From assembly GCA_028869185.1 (NCBI GenBank), contig JAGWTA010000005.1:62001-126000 (forward strand): 64,000 bases of DNA, written 5' to 3'. Made by a program: the position numbers and the translations under genes. This document shows positions 1-8,571 of this stretch, piece by piece (positions within the stretch are counted from its first letter, which is position 1; each line of letters begins with the position of its first letter). The notes under the pieces are model-generated. The model saw only the letters and a program-made list of their open reading frames with translations. It ran no database searches and was not told where the DNA came from. This stretch comes from Hyphomicrobiales bacterium. GTDB taxonomy: Bacteria; Pseudomonadota; Alphaproteobacteria; Rhizobiales; Beijerinckiaceae.

Positions 1-338
1 GCCACGCCGGGCGTGTCGGCGAGCAGCTCCTGCGCAGCGCCCACGTCCGTTTCGATGTTGCGCCCGGGCGCCGGCATCACCTGCACTGTCGTTTCGCGCG
101 AAACCGCCGAGCGCCAGTCCGCGCTCGCCTGCGAGACAAGAATGGCGCCGCCCATGGCGAGCGCGGCCAGAAACGTCATGATCGCGACGACGAACACCAG
201 CGCCCGGCCTGCAATCGTCTCTGGCGGCACAAGCGGCGTTTCGGCCGGGCGCGCGCCCAGCAGGCTGACGCGCGTTTCGGCTGGCGGAAAATCCGCGTTC
301 ATGGCGTCGCGCTGCATATCGTCGGTCATGTCATTCAT
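1..338 (-). CDS. ftsX: Cell division protein FtsX, N-terminal part (cut by window edge)
   Basis: FtsX is the inner-membrane permease-like partner of FtsE. In the divisome the FtsEX complex controls periplasmic peptidoglycan amidases through EnvC-type activators. The visible 112 residues start with a proline-rich cytoplasmic segment followed by one strong membrane helix (about residues 47-70, core ALVFVVAIMTFLAALAMGGA). The start of the periplasmic domain follows. ATG at 338 overlaps the ftsE stop by 8 bases and a second ATG at 329 is also possible. Position directly after ftsE on the same strand is the usual ftsEX order. The C-terminal part lies outside the window. Identification is by context and topology. 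Confidence 0.85.
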   Translation of the reverse strand, partial: MNDMTDDMQRDAMNADFPPAETRVSLLGARPAETPLVPPETIAGRALVFVVAIMTFLAALAMGGAILVSQASADWRSAVSRETTVQVMPAPGRNIETDVGAAQELLADTPGV

Positions 339-993
339 AGATGTGCAACCGCCCCTCGCCGAGCACAAGCCGACGCGCGTCGTCGAACTGATCCATGAGA
401 CTGAGGTCATGCGTCGCCACGATCACGGAAGTGCCGCTGCGCTGCAACTCGACGAACAGGCGAATGAGGCGGCGCGCCATCGTCGGATCGACGTTGCCGG
501 TCGGCTCGTCCGCAAGCAAAAGCTCCGGCTGCATGATGAGCGCGCGCGCTATGGCGACGCGCTGCTGTTCGCCGCCCGACAACACCGGCGGATAGGCGTG
601 CATCCTGTCGCCGAGCCCGACCCATTTCAGAAGTTCGACCACTTCGGCGCGATAGACCGCCTCTTCCTTCCCGCGCACACGCAGCGGAAGGCCGACATTC
701 TCGTAAGTGGTCAGATGATCGAGCAGCCGGAAGTCCTGAAACACGACGCCGATGCGGCGACGCAACGCCGTCATCCGGTCCTGATCGAGCTGCGTCGCCT
801 CCTGTCCGAACAGGCTGATGAGGCCGCGCGTCGGTTTCAGCGACAGCAGCATCAGCCGCATCAGAGACGTTTTGCCCGCGCCCGACGGGCCCGTCAGAAA
901 TTGAAACGTGCCGGGCTCAATGGAAAACGAAAGGTCCTGAAGCACTTCAGGACCCATGCCATAGCGCAGACCGACATTCTCGAACCGAACCAA
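331..993 (-). CDS. ftsE: Cell division ATP-binding protein FtsE
   Basis: This is the ABC ATPase that powers FtsX and links cytokinesis to periplasmic cell-wall splitting. Visible motifs are Walker A GPSGAGKT (about residues 35-42), Q-loop VVFQDFR, signature [15 protein letters not shown], Walker B LLLADEPT and the H-loop ATHD. I chose the TTG at 993 because GGAGG lies 8 bases upstream and the protein then begins at [11 protein letters not shown], as in FtsE relatives (220 aa). The frame is open further upstream to an ATG at 1041, which would give 236 aa. The stop overlaps the ftsX start. An EnvC-like activator (8572-9891) is encoded in the same window. Confidence 0.95.
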   Translation of the reverse strand: MVRFENVGLRYGMGPEVLQDLSFSIEPGTFQFLTGPSGAGKTSLMRLMLLSLKPTRGLISLFGQEATQLDQDRMTALRRRIGVVFQDFRLLDHLTTYENVGLPLRVRGKEEAVYRAEVVELLKWVGLGDRMHAYPPVLSGGEQQRVAIARALIMQPELLLADEPTGNVDPTMARRLIRLFVELQRSGTSVIVATHDLSLMDQFDDARRLVLGEGRLHIYE

Positions 994-1093
994 ATCGCGT
1001 GCCTCCAGGCCGCAGAATCCGTCCCCGCCCTTAACGCGCAATTAACCATAAAGCGGCCATCTATCAACGAAGACTGAAAAGGCGCGCCGAGCT

Positions 1094-1678
1094 TTGCATT
1101 CCACACTTTATGCGCAGGACGACCATGCGCTCGCTGCGGCGGCGGCAAGGCGCACGCCCTGGGTGGCGCTGGGCGCGGCGCTGATGCTTGGCATGGCGCT
1201 TGTCGGCCTGCGCAATCCCGTTACGCGCCTCGTCCCGCGCGCCGCCGGCGTTTACGCAGCGGTCGGCCTGCCGGTCAATCTGGTTGGCTTTGCGCTGTCG
1301 CATGTCGGCGCGCGCATCGTCATGGATGAATCGCGCCGCATCCTCATCGTCGATGGCGACATGGCCAACGCCGGCGCTGTCACGCTCACCGCCCCGCTCG
1401 TCAAGGTTTCTGTGCGCGGCCCCGATGGCGCGCAAATCTACACATGGTCGGCCCGCCCGCCCAAGCAGCAGTTCGGACCCGGCGAGAAAGCGGCTTTTAT
1501 CGCTCGCCTCGCCGCTCCTCCTGTCGACGGCGCCGATGTCGTGGTTGAATTCGACCAGCCAAGGCACAATGCATCCGCGACGCCAAAAACGCCCGCGCGC
1601 GCCAGGGCGCATGCGCTGAAGCTGGAATCGCACAGCGCAAGTCTTGCGCCTCACGGCTCGAGTTCGGAATCCCAGTAA
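1094..1678 (+). CDS. FtsE-linked membrane-anchored protein (hypothetical)
   Basis: Function unknown. The protein has about 194 residues, with one membrane helix near residues 24-40 (VALGAALMLGMALVGL), a following NPVTRLVPRAAGVYAAVGLPV segment, and a C-terminal beta-rich domain that looks extracytoplasmic. Alphaproteobacterial proteins divergent from ftsE often have this layout behind an N-terminal MJ0042-type zinc ribbon. Here no CxxC ribbon is visible, so it may be a shortened form or the true start may differ. The start is a TTG at 1094. It is divergent from ftsE and its 3' end overlaps the convergent HNH gene by 28 bases. Confidence 0.6.
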   Translation: MHSTLYAQDDHALAAAAARRTPWVALGAALMLGMALVGLRNPVTRLVPRAAGVYAAVGLPVNLVGFALSHVGARIVMDESRRILIVDGDMANAGAVTLTAPLVKVSVRGPDGAQIYTWSARPPKQQFGPGEKAAFIARLAAPPVDGADVVVEFDQPRHNASATPKTPARARAHALKLESHSASLAPHGSSSESQ

Positions 1679-2220
1679 AGGTAATCCATCCAGCTTTCAT
1701 GCAGGTAATTGGGCGGAAACGACCGTCCGTTGCGATGCAGATCGCTGATCTCGGGTTGATAGGGCTTGGTCGCAGGCCACATATGCGCTTCGTCGGGCAG
1801 ACGATCGGCCTTGCGCAGATTGCAGGGCGAACAGGCGGCGACGACATTTTCCCAGATAGTCGTGCCGCCCTTCGAGCGCGGAATCACATGATCGAACGTG
1901 AGATCGTCGCGCCCGCCGCAATACTGACAGGTAAACCGGTCGCGCAGGAAAACGTTGAAGCGCGTGAAAGCGGGATGGCGCACCGGCTTTATGTAGGTCT
2001 TCAGCGAAACGACGGATGGCAGGCGCATCTCATGCGTCGGCGAGCGCACCGTGCGATCGTAATGCGAAAGAATGTTCACGCGATCGAGAAACACCGCCTT
2101 GATCGTGTCCTGCCAGGACCAGAGCGAAAGCGGGTAATAGGACAGCGGCCTGAAATCGGCGTTGAGAACCAACGCCGGACAGGCTTCAGGCGACACCTGC
2201 GGTTGGAAATGCGCCGTCAC
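1651..2220 (-). CDS. HNH endonuclease family protein
   Basis: This is a small HNH-fold nuclease, probably acting on DNA. It is of the widespread chromosomal bacterial type, not an intron or restriction enzyme by context. The zinc-finger HNH core is visible in the C-terminal half: CQYCGG, then DLTFDHVIPRSKGG, then ENVVAACSPCNLRKADR, giving two CxxC pairs and the H..N..H-type pattern. The N-terminal part (PALVLNADFRPLSYYPLSLW) matches the conserved front of this family. I chose GTG at 2220 (189 aa) because a GGAGA motif precedes it and the upstream reading is arginine-rich shadow sequence. Its biological role is unassigned. Confidence 0.85.
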   Translation of the reverse strand: MTAHFQPQVSPEACPALVLNADFRPLSYYPLSLWSWQDTIKAVFLDRVNILSHYDRTVRSPTHEMRLPSVVSLKTYIKPVRHPAFTRFNVFLRDRFTCQYCGGRDDLTFDHVIPRSKGGTTIWENVVAACSPCNLRKADRLPDEAHMWPATKPYQPEISDLHRNGRSFPPNYLHESWMDYLYWDSELEP

Positions 2221-2318
2221 GCTTTTCTCCACCCAATGCGCCGGCGCAAACGCCAGCGAATCTGACCTTTGGAGAGATAGTCTACAGGCCCCGTGACGCA
2301 ATTGTGAAGCGAGGCGGC

Positions 2319-2846
2319 TCAGACCCGCACGATCGCCCGCCGCGCCAGCCGCGCCGTCAGCTTGCGCATATCGGCCGCGCTGACGGCCAGGCAGCCGGCG
2401 GTCGGTCCATAATCGGCGTCGGCGATGTGGAAGAATATGGCGCTGCCTGCGCCCTTGCGGCGCGGGCGGATGTTGTAATCCAGCACGCCCACCGCGTCGT
2501 ATTTGCCATCTGCGCGCCACAATTCCTCGCAGCTGGCCGCAAAAGGCAGACGCACCGGACGATTATAGGCGCCGCTGGCGGGCGCATCGCACCAGCCCGC
2601 ATCGCGCCGGATCGCGCGCGCGGGCAAGGCGCCGCGCGGCGGTCCAGCAGGATGGGGCCGAAACAGCCATCCGAGAATCTGACGGCTTCCGCGCGGCGTC
2701 GCCCCGTCGCCCTCGCGCTTGTTGCGCGTCAATCCGCCGCGCCCGATCGCGCAGCGCATCGACCAGCCATTGCCCGCCACGAGCCGGAACGGCGCGCCCG
2801 CCGCGCCCCCGCGCAAGGTCAGACCTTTAATCCTCATGCGATCCAT
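2319..2846 (-). CDS. L,D-transpeptidase (YkuD-family) protein
   Basis: This is a periplasmic-type L,D-transpeptidase domain that would form or remodel 3-3 peptidoglycan cross-links or attach proteins to peptidoglycan. It has 175 residues. The active-site region FFHIADADYGPTAGCLAVS supplies the conserved His and the catalytic Cys near residue 152. Upstream, KREGDGATPRG matches the conserved front of the shortened YkuD family. I see no clear signal peptide, so export is unproven. An alternative ATG lies at 2837. It is separated by about 100 bases from the HNH gene on the same strand. A second transpeptidase lies at 29715-30620. Confidence 0.82.
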   Translation of the reverse strand: MDRMRIKGLTLRGGAAGAPFRLVAGNGWSMRCAIGRGGLTRNKREGDGATPRGSRQILGWLFRPHPAGPPRGALPARAIRRDAGWCDAPASGAYNRPVRLPFAASCEELWRADGKYDAVGVLDYNIRPRRKGAGSAIFFHIADADYGPTAGCLAVSAADMRKLTARLARRAIVRV

Positions 2847-2894
2847 TTGACGTAAACGCGCCGCGCGCTAGGGTCGAATCGAAGACACAATACC

Positions 2895-3485
2895 ATGCCC
2901 GAAAGCCCCCTCATTCTGGCCGCCTCGCCCGATGCGGCGCTGCGCAGCGCGCTCGCCGAACTGCTGGCGCGCGACGGGTTCCGCGTGGTCGAGGCGCATT
3001 CGACGCAGGAGGCGGGCGCCGCCGAGGGCCTCGCCGCCGCGATCCTCGATGCGCCCTGCGCCAGCGCGCAGGAGCGGCTGCGTGCGGCCGGTTTCGACGG
3101 CCCGGTCCTGCTGCTGGCCGAGCCGGGCAGCGGCGCCGGCGCGCTGGAAAAGCCGCTGCGTTACGCCGCGCTCAGCGCCCATCTTGCCGGCGCGCTCGCC
3201 GCCGCCCGCCCGCTCGCCATCGGCGATGCGCTGTTCCACCCGGCCGCCAAAATCGTCGAAAGTCCGCGTGGCCGCCGCCGGCTGACGGAAAAAGAGGCGG
3301 CGATTCTGGCCTTTCTCCACCGCAGGGCCCCTTTGCCGGCCTCGCGCGAGATTCTCTTGCGCGAAGTCTGGGGGTATAACGGCCGCGTTGCGACTCGCAC
3401 GCTCGAGACGCATATTCACCGCCTGCGCAAGAAAATCGACGCGCAACTGGTGAGCGAGGACGGCGGCTATCGTCTGGCGCTATAG
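2895..3485 (+). CDS. Response regulator with receiver-like and winged-helix DNA-binding domains
   Basis: This is a 196-residue OmpR-type transcription factor. The N-terminal half (about 5-105) is a receiver-like domain with a possible phosphoacceptor Asp near residue 52 (AAILDAP) and a Lys in EKPLRY. The usual acidic pair and the Thr/Ser switch residue are poorly conserved, so it may act without phosphorylation. The C-terminal half (about 125-194) is a clear Trans_reg_C winged helix: RRLTEKEAAILAFL, then ILLREVWGYN, then TRTLETHIHRLRKKI. No histidine kinase is nearby. It appears to be in an operon with the cNMP-binding protein and exonuclease III that follow. Confidence 0.82.
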   Translation: MPESPLILAASPDAALRSALAELLARDGFRVVEAHSTQEAGAAEGLAAAILDAPCASAQERLRAAGFDGPVLLLAEPGSGAGALEKPLRYAALSAHLAGALAAARPLAIGDALFHPAAKIVESPRGRRRLTEKEAAILAFLHRRAPLPASREILLREVWGYNGRVATRTLETHIHRLRKKIDAQLVSEDGGYRLAL

Positions 3486-3497
3486 GAAAGAGGCGGC

Positions 3498-3944
3498 ATG
3501 GCGCTTGAGGGCGACATCAGATTGTTCAGGGAGCTTTCGGTGTTCCGGCATCTGGAGCCCGACGCCTTGCGCCTGCTCGCATTTTCGGGCGAACAGAAAT
3601 TCTACGCCGCCGGCGATGTCGTCGCCATGTCGGGCCGGCTCGGCGGCGGCACGCTGTTGAGCGCGGGCACGCTCGCCGTCTTTCCCGGCCCCGAGCCCGA
3701 AGGCGATCCCGTGAAAATCCTGCGCGCCCCCGCGCTCGTCGGCGAACTCGCGATGATCGCGCCGATCGAATTCGAAGGCTGCGTTTACGCTTGCGAGGAA
3801 TGCGCCGCGCTCTACCTGCCGCGCGACACGTTCCGCCGCGTGCTGCAGGAATATCCGCGCAGCGCTGCGCGCATTCGCGAAACGCTGAACGAGCGGCTGT
3901 CCGATCTCGCGCGCCTGCTCGCGCCGTTGCAAGCAGCGCATTGA
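3498..3944 (+). CDS. Cyclic nucleotide-binding (CRP-like) domain protein without DNA-binding domain
   Basis: This is a 148-residue protein made almost entirely of a cNMP-binding beta-roll: LFRELSVFRHLEPDALRLLA, then FYAAGDVVAMSG, then PALVGELAMIAP. The last segment corresponds to the phosphate-binding cassette GE.A, but without the usual following Arg-Thr/Ser. No helix-turn-helix follows, only a C-terminal helix. It may be a sensor module that works through protein contacts. A GAAAGAGG ribosome site precedes ATG 3498. Its stop overlaps the exonuclease III start (TGATG), suggesting translational coupling. Confidence 0.8.
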   Translation: MALEGDIRLFRELSVFRHLEPDALRLLAFSGEQKFYAAGDVVAMSGRLGGGTLLSAGTLAVFPGPEPEGDPVKILRAPALVGELAMIAPIEFEGCVYACEECAALYLPRDTFRRVLQEYPRSAARIRETLNERLSDLARLLAPLQAAH

Positions 3945-4777
3945 TGAACAAGCCCGCATCGTCGAAAGGCGCGCTCAAGGTCGCGACCTGGAACATCAAC
4001 TCCGTCCGGCTGCGCATGCCGATCGTCGCGCGATATTTGCGCGAACACAGCCCCGATGTCCTGTGTCTGCAGGAAACGAAGGTGCGCGACGCCGAGTTCC
4101 CGCATTCGGCCTTTCGCGAGCTTGGCTACGAGCATATCGAGATCAATGGCCAGAAGGGCTATCACGGCGTCGCCACCGTTGCGCGCGTGCCGCTGGCGCG
4201 CGCAGACCGCCGCGATTACTGCAAGAAGGGCGACGCGCGCCATCTGTCGGTGATCGTGAATGTCGGCGCGCGCGAGACCGAGCTGCACAATTTCTACGTT
4301 CCGGCCGGCGGCGACGAGCCCGATCGCGCCATCAATCCGAAATTTGGCCACAAGCTCGATTTCGTCGATGAAATGGCGGCGTGGGCGAAAGAAGCGCAGA
4401 CCCATCGCCGCGATGCGATTCTCGTCGGCGACCTCAACATCGCCCCGCTCGAACACGACGTCTGGAGTCACAAGGCGCTGCTCAAGGTCGTCAGCCATAC
4501 GCCGATCGAGGTCGAAAAGATGAATGCCGCCATCGCAGCAGGCCAATGGGTCGATGCGATGCGCGCCTTCGTGCCGCATGGCGAGAAGCTCTATTCTTGG
4601 TGGTCCTATCGCTCGCCGGACTGGGCCAGGGCCGACAAGGGCCGCCGCCTCGATCACATCTGGGTCAGCCCCCGCCTAGGCGGCGGCCTGTCCGATCTCC
4701 ACATCCTGCGCGAGGCGCGCGGCTGGGAGCGCCCGTCCGATCACGTTCCCGTGTCGGTGGTCATTTCCGACAAATAG
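3944..4777 (+). CDS. xth: Exodeoxyribonuclease III / AP endonuclease (ExoIII family)
   Basis: This Mg-dependent DNA repair enzyme of the EEP superfamily cuts at abasic sites and degrades duplex DNA 3' to 5'. The start MNKPASSKGALKVATWNINSV carries the conserved WNINS. LCLQETKV supplies the catalytic Glu, and VGDLNIAP and a C-terminal RSPDWARADKGRRLDHIW followed by PSDHVPV supply the catalytic Asp, Asn and His positions. It has 277 residues, normal for the family. ATG 3944 overlaps the previous stop. Its last 17 bases overlap the convergent DUF167 gene. Confidence 0.95.
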   Translation: MNKPASSKGALKVATWNINSVRLRMPIVARYLREHSPDVLCLQETKVRDAEFPHSAFRELGYEHIEINGQKGYHGVATVARVPLARADRRDYCKKGDARHLSVIVNVGARETELHNFYVPAGGDEPDRAINPKFGHKLDFVDEMAAWAKEAQTHRRDAILVGDLNIAPLEHDVWSHKALLKVVSHTPIEVEKMNAAIAAGQWVDAMRAFVPHGEKLYSWWSYRSPDWARADKGRRLDHIWVSPRLGGGLSDLHILREARGWERPSDHVPVSVVISDK

Positions 4778-5072
4778 CGGCGAGCCTTTCGGCGAGCGCC
4801 GCGCTCTCGCCCGCAATCTCCAGCGTCTTGATGCGCGCTGTATGGCCGGCGCCGATGACGACGGCGCTGTTCGGCACCCCGAGCGCCTTGGCGAGCAGCT
4901 TGCACAGGGCGGCGTTGGCGGCGCCGTCTTCAGGCGCCGCGCGCACGCGCGCTTTCAGCACAGGACGGCCGTCGTCGCGCGTCTCGACGCCCTCGATTGC
5001 ATCGCGCCCGCCCTTGGGCGTCAGGCGAACGGCAAGCGCTGCGCCGTTTTCCGTCTCGCGCCAGGGTTTCAA
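4761..5072 (-). CDS. DUF167 (YggU-like) family protein
   Basis: This is a small conserved protein of unknown function. The family signature is present: ALAVRLTPKGGRDAIEGVE, then VLKARVRAAPEDGAANAALC, then GHTARIKTLEIAG. About 103 residues are normal for the family. I used the TTG at 5072 (then KPWRETENG), but a CTG at 5093 overlapping the YggT stop is equally possible, and no ribosome site decides. It sits downstream of yggT on the same strand, the common yggT-yggU arrangement. Confidence 0.82.
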   Translation of the reverse strand: MKPWRETENGAALAVRLTPKGGRDAIEGVETRDDGRPVLKARVRAAPEDGAANAALCKLLAKALGVPNSAVVIGAGHTARIKTLEIAGESAALAERLAAICRK

Positions 5073-5089
5073 GACTGTGGCCGCAGACG

Positions 5090-5386
5090 TCAGTAACCCA
5101 TCGCCATCGGGTAGAGATAATAGATGATCACGCGCTGGGCGAAGAAAATGCCGAGCAACAGAATGATCGGGGAAATGTCGAGCCCGGCCATCGGCGGCAG
5201 CATCCGGCGGATGGGTCGCAGCAGCGGCTCGGTCAGGGCGTTGAGCGAATTCCAGATTGCGCTGACGACATTGTTTCGCGTGTTGACCACGTCGAAGGCG
5301 ATCAGCCACGACATGATGGCCACCGCGACAATCACATATTGGTAGAGCTGGAGACCCAGGAGAACAACGTCGAGAAGCGCGCGCAT
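5090..5386 (-). CDS. YggT family membrane protein
   Basis: This is a 98-residue integral membrane protein. It has two hydrophobic stretches, LLDVVLLGLQLYQYVIVAVA near the N-terminus and ISPIILLLGIFFAQRVIIYY near the C-terminus, separated by the conserved LTEPLLRPIRRMLPPMAGLD loop of the family. Relatives are linked to osmotic shock tolerance and to placement of division or secretion components, but the biochemical role is unknown. I chose ATG 5386. The longer frame upstream adds an unlikely arginine-rich leader. DUF167 follows directly. Confidence 0.9.
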   Translation of the reverse strand: MRALLDVVLLGLQLYQYVIVAVAIMSWLIAFDVVNTRNNVVSAIWNSLNALTEPLLRPIRRMLPPMAGLDISPIILLLGIFFAQRVIIYYLYPMAMGY

Positions 5387-5517
5387 GAAAATGACCTGAC
5401 GAGACCGAACCTGACGAGACGGAGCCGTTTCTAGCCCATCGCCGCCCAACCGCAAACGCCGGCCCGTCTGCGCCATTGACAGGAGCGGCCCGGAAAGCCT
5501 ACATCCCGCGCCGGAGC

Positions 5518-5594
<77 letters not shown>

Positions 5595-5702
5595 AATCAA
5601 TCGCAAGGCTCCGGCCTGAGATGTCGCCGATCCCTCTTTTGCTGGCGAAGACCCGATAGTCTGGCGACGACCCGACGGCGCAGCGCTGCGCCCTCGCATG
5701 CG

Positions 5703-7385
5703 TCAGAATTCCGACCAGTCCTCAGCCGCCGCCGCTTTCGCTGGCGGCGCGCGGCGTGGCGCGCGGACTACGGCGCTCTTGGCCTGTGGAACGGGCCGCG
5801 CCGGGCGCGCAGGCGCCGCCGGAGCGGGAGTGGGCGACGGCGCGGCGCGCCCCGCCGCAGGAGCGACGGGGGCTGCGGGCCGGACGGGGCGAGCGCGGCC
5901 GCCCGAAAGCGCAAAATCGCCCACGAGCGCGGCGAGCGAGGTCGATTGTTCGCGCAAACGCCCGCTCGCGGCCGTCGTGTGCTGGGCAAGGGCGGCGTTT
6001 TGCTGCGTTTGCTGATCCATGTTGGCCACCGCCGCGCTGGCCTGCGCCAGCGCATTGGCCTGCTCGCCGGAAGCCTGCGCGATCTGCGCGACAAGACCGG
6101 CGATGTCGTTGACGCGCGCAGCGACGCCCTCCAGCGCCTTGCCTGTATCGGAAACCAGCACGACGCCGCCGGCGACTTCGCTGGAAGACGCGGCAATCAG
6201 CTGCTTGATCTCTTTGGCCGCCGCCGCCGAGCGTTGCGCCAGCGCGCGCACCTCGGAGGCGACCACGGCAAAACCGCGCCCCGCTTCGCCGGCGCGCGCC
6301 GCCTCCACGCCGGCGTTGAGCGCCAGCAAATTGGTCTGGAACGCGATTTCATCGATCGAACCGATGATGCGTTCGATATTTTGCGAGGATTTTTCGATCC
6401 GGCCCATGGCGGCGACCGCCTTGCCGACGATCTCGGCGCCCGAACGCGCTTCGTCACGGGCCTGCGACACCAGCGTGTCGGCCTCGCGCGCGCCCTGCGC
6501 GTTGAGCTCGACAGCGCTCGTCACCTGATTGACCGCCGTCGCGGTCTGCTTCAGCGACAGCGCCTGCCGTTCCGTGCGCCCGGCAAGATCGCTGGCCGTA
6601 CCCGCAATTTCCGCAGCCGCATCGGACAAAAGCCCGGCTGCGGCGCCGACTTCGCCGAGCGCCGCGCCGAGATCTTCGGCGGCGGCGTTGAAATTTCTTT
6701 GCAGCGGTTCGTAGGCCTGCGGCAGATCGTCGTCGATGCGGCTACGCAAATCCTTTGCGGCAAGTCGCGCCAAAGCCGCGCCGATGGAATCGCTGACCGC
6801 CTTGCGTTCGGCCGCAAGCGCCGCGGCGACCTGCTCATCGCGCGCCGCATTCGCCGTATCGAAATAGGCGGTGGTCGCCATGTCGATGTCGAGCAGGCAC
6901 GCCTTCACGAGCCAGACCAGCGCATCGATCGAGTCCTGCGGCATGTCCGGCGCGCGTCTGATGATGCCGCGCCCTTGCGAAGCCGCGACCGTCGAGGCGA
7001 TCAGGCTGCGGATCATCTCTTCAAGAATGAGTGTGTAACCGCCGATATACCAGCGCGGCGACAGGCCGATGCGCGCATGGGTGGCGCCAATCCGGTAAGC
7101 GCGCCCTGCGTAGGCGTCGTCGAAGGCGCCCTGTGCGATGACGCTCCAGTGCGCAGCGAGCGCCCTCTTGTTTCTTTCCACCAGTTCGGCGCTGGACAGC
7201 ACGTTCGAAAGATGCGGGATGCGCGCGACCCTGGCGTAAAAAACGTCGAGCGCACGGGGCAGATGAGCGTCGACGAGCGGGGCCAGCAGGCGCGCCGCCT
7301 GCTGGTCGCGCCGCAAGCCCACGAAATCCATGCGTTCGGTCAGCTGGAGCGGAGAAGCAGAATCGGTTGCCGGTGCGTTGGTCAT
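5703..7385 (-). CDS. Globin-coupled methyl-accepting chemotaxis sensor
   Basis: This is a soluble aerotaxis- or NO-type transducer of 560 residues. The N-terminal protoglobin domain (about 10-175) includes the family pattern [18 protein letters not shown], whose His is the likely heme ligand. A HAMP-like linker (about 200-260) leads into an MCP signalling domain with the hairpin tip [20 protein letters not shown]. There are no membrane helices. The C-terminus ends in EDWSEF, which fits the xWxxF tether pentapeptide used to recruit adaptation enzymes CheR and CheB. An Ala/Pro-rich linker precedes this tail. No other che genes are visible, so it probably feeds a pathway encoded elsewhere. ATG 7385 was chosen because the upstream extension is Arg-rich. 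Confidence 0.9.
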   Translation of the reverse strand: MTNAPATDSASPLQLTERMDFVGLRRDQQAARLLAPLVDAHLPRALDVFYARVARIPHLSNVLSSAELVERNKRALAAHWSVIAQGAFDDAYAGRAYRIGATHARIGLSPRWYIGGYTLILEEMIRSLIASTVAASQGRGIIRRAPDMPQDSIDALVWLVKACLLDIDMATTAYFDTANAARDEQVAAALAAERKAVSDSIGAALARLAAKDLRSRIDDDLPQAYEPLQRNFNAAAEDLGAALGEVGAAAGLLSDAAAEIAGTASDLAGRTERQALSLKQTATAVNQVTSAVELNAQGAREADTLVSQARDEARSGAEIVGKAVAAMGRIEKSSQNIERIIGSIDEIAFQTNLLALNAGVEAARAGEAGRGFAVVASEVRALAQRSAAAAKEIKQLIAASSSEVAGGVVLVSDTGKALEGVAARVNDIAGLVAQIAQASGEQANALAQASAAVANMDQQTQQNAALAQHTTAASGRLREQSTSLAALVGDFALSGGRARPVRPAAPVAPAAGRAAPSPTPAPAAPARPARPVPQAKSAVVRAPRRAPPAKAAAAEDWSEF

Positions 7386-7591
7386 GGGCGCTCGCCAGAA
7401 TCGGCCCCACGGCGGGGCAGCCAGCAATATCGCCCCGGCATTGCCTCTGCCTTGCGCGCGCCCCCCTTCGTGACGCATTTGCGACGCCGTTGCGTTTTTT
7501 CTTTATTGAAAACGGACGAATCAACGTCCATCTTGACGTTGCGGCGCGGTCGGATGGTCTGAGTCGCGCCGCGTCAAACGAGGGTGCAGCA

Positions 7592-8041
7592 CTGACGTCA
7601 GTCGCTCTTCAGCAAGCGCGCAAAAAGCCGCTTGGACCAGCTCGCGGACGCAAATCGCCCGCAGCCGGCGCGCAACCGGGAAAGCCGGACGCTCCTCAAC
7701 AAGACCCCCAACTCTTGCGCCTTGTTCTCGAAAGCCTGGAAGACGCCAAGGCCGAAGACATCGTCTCGATCGACCTTGGCGGCAAAACCTCGCTGGCGGA
7801 CGCCATGGCGATCTGCTCTGGACGCTCGAACACGCATGTCGGCGCAATCGCCGATCGCGTCATCAAGGCCTGCAAGGCGATGGGCGTTTCGCCACGCATC
7901 GAGGGCATGCCCCAGAACGACTGGGCGCTCATCGATGCGGGCGATGTGATCGTCCATGTTTTCCGGCCCGAAGTGCGCCAGTTCTACAATCTTGAAAAGA
8001 TGTGGGCCGCCGATCGCCCGGGCGAGCGCAAGCAAGGCTGA
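7592..8041 (+). CDS. rsfS: Ribosome silencing factor RsfS
   Basis: RsfS binds ribosomal protein uL14 and blocks joining of the 50S and 30S subunits under starvation. The conserved domain is clear: LVLESLEDAKAEDIVSIDL, then GRSNTHVGAIADRVIKA, then WALIDAGDVIVHVFRPEVRQFYNLEKMW. The N-terminal 40 residues are basic and Ala/Pro-rich. There is no ATG in a sensible place. I used a CTG at 7592 preceded by GAGGG, so the start is uncertain and could be anywhere between 7550 and 7720. rlmH starts one base after the stop, the usual rsfS-rlmH pair. Confidence 0.87.
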   Translation: MTSVALQQARKKPLGPARGRKSPAAGAQPGKPDAPQQDPQLLRLVLESLEDAKAEDIVSIDLGGKTSLADAMAICSGRSNTHVGAIADRVIKACKAMGVSPRIEGMPQNDWALIDAGDVIVHVFRPEVRQFYNLEKMWAADRPGERKQG

Positions 8042-8042
8042 C

Positions 8043-8525
8043 ATGCGCCTCACGATTGGCGCGGTGGGGCGGCTGAAGGTCGGCCCTGAGCGGGACCTGT
8101 GCCAGCGCTACGCCGAACGCGCCGCCGCCGCTGGCAAGGCTCTGTCGTTGAGCGGTCCGGTCCTGCGCGAGGCCGAGGAAAGCCGCGCGCGCCGCCCCGA
8201 AGACCGCAAAAGCGAGGAAGCCGGCTTTCTGCGCGCGTTCGTCCCGTCCGGCGCGGCGCTGGTTGCGCTCGACGAGCGCGGCAAGACGCTCACCAGCGCC
8301 GATTTCGCCGCGCTCATCGCCCGCTGGCGCGATTCCGGCCGCAAGGATGCGTGTTTCCTGATCGGCGGCGCCGACGGGCTTGATTCGCATTTGCGCGATC
8401 AGGCGGAGATGACCTTGAGCTTCGGCGCCATGACATTGCCACACCAACTCGTGCGCGTTCTGGCGCTGGAGCAGATCTACCGCGCTGTTTCCATTCTGTC
8501 GGGCCATCCCTATCATCGCGCGTGA
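8043..8525 (+). CDS. rlmH: 23S rRNA pseudouridine-1915 N3-methyltransferase RlmH
   Basis: RlmH is a SPOUT-class SAM-dependent methyltransferase that methylates pseudouridine 1915 of 23S rRNA on assembled 70S ribosomes. The full 160 residues are present. Family features include VALDERGKTLTSADFA, the knot region FLIGGADGLDSHLRDQAE, and the C-terminal LPHQLVRVLALEQIYRAVSILSGHPYHR. ATG 8043 follows the rsfS stop by one base, so the two are surely co-transcribed and probably translationally coupled. Confidence 0.97.
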   Translation: MRLTIGAVGRLKVGPERDLCQRYAERAAAAGKALSLSGPVLREAEESRARRPEDRKSEEAGFLRAFVPSGAALVALDERGKTLTSADFAALIARWRDSGRKDACFLIGGADGLDSHLRDQAEMTLSFGAMTLPHQLVRVLALEQIYRAVSILSGHPYHRA

Positions 8526-8571
8526 CGATTCGGCGCCAAAAGCGCCGCAATTACCGGCGACTTCTCACCCC

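Noticed and set aside
5946-7562. A long plus-strand open frame (538 codons) opposite the chemoreceptor
   Set aside because: Same GC shadow effect. The minus strand carries a well-conserved MCP with globin domain.
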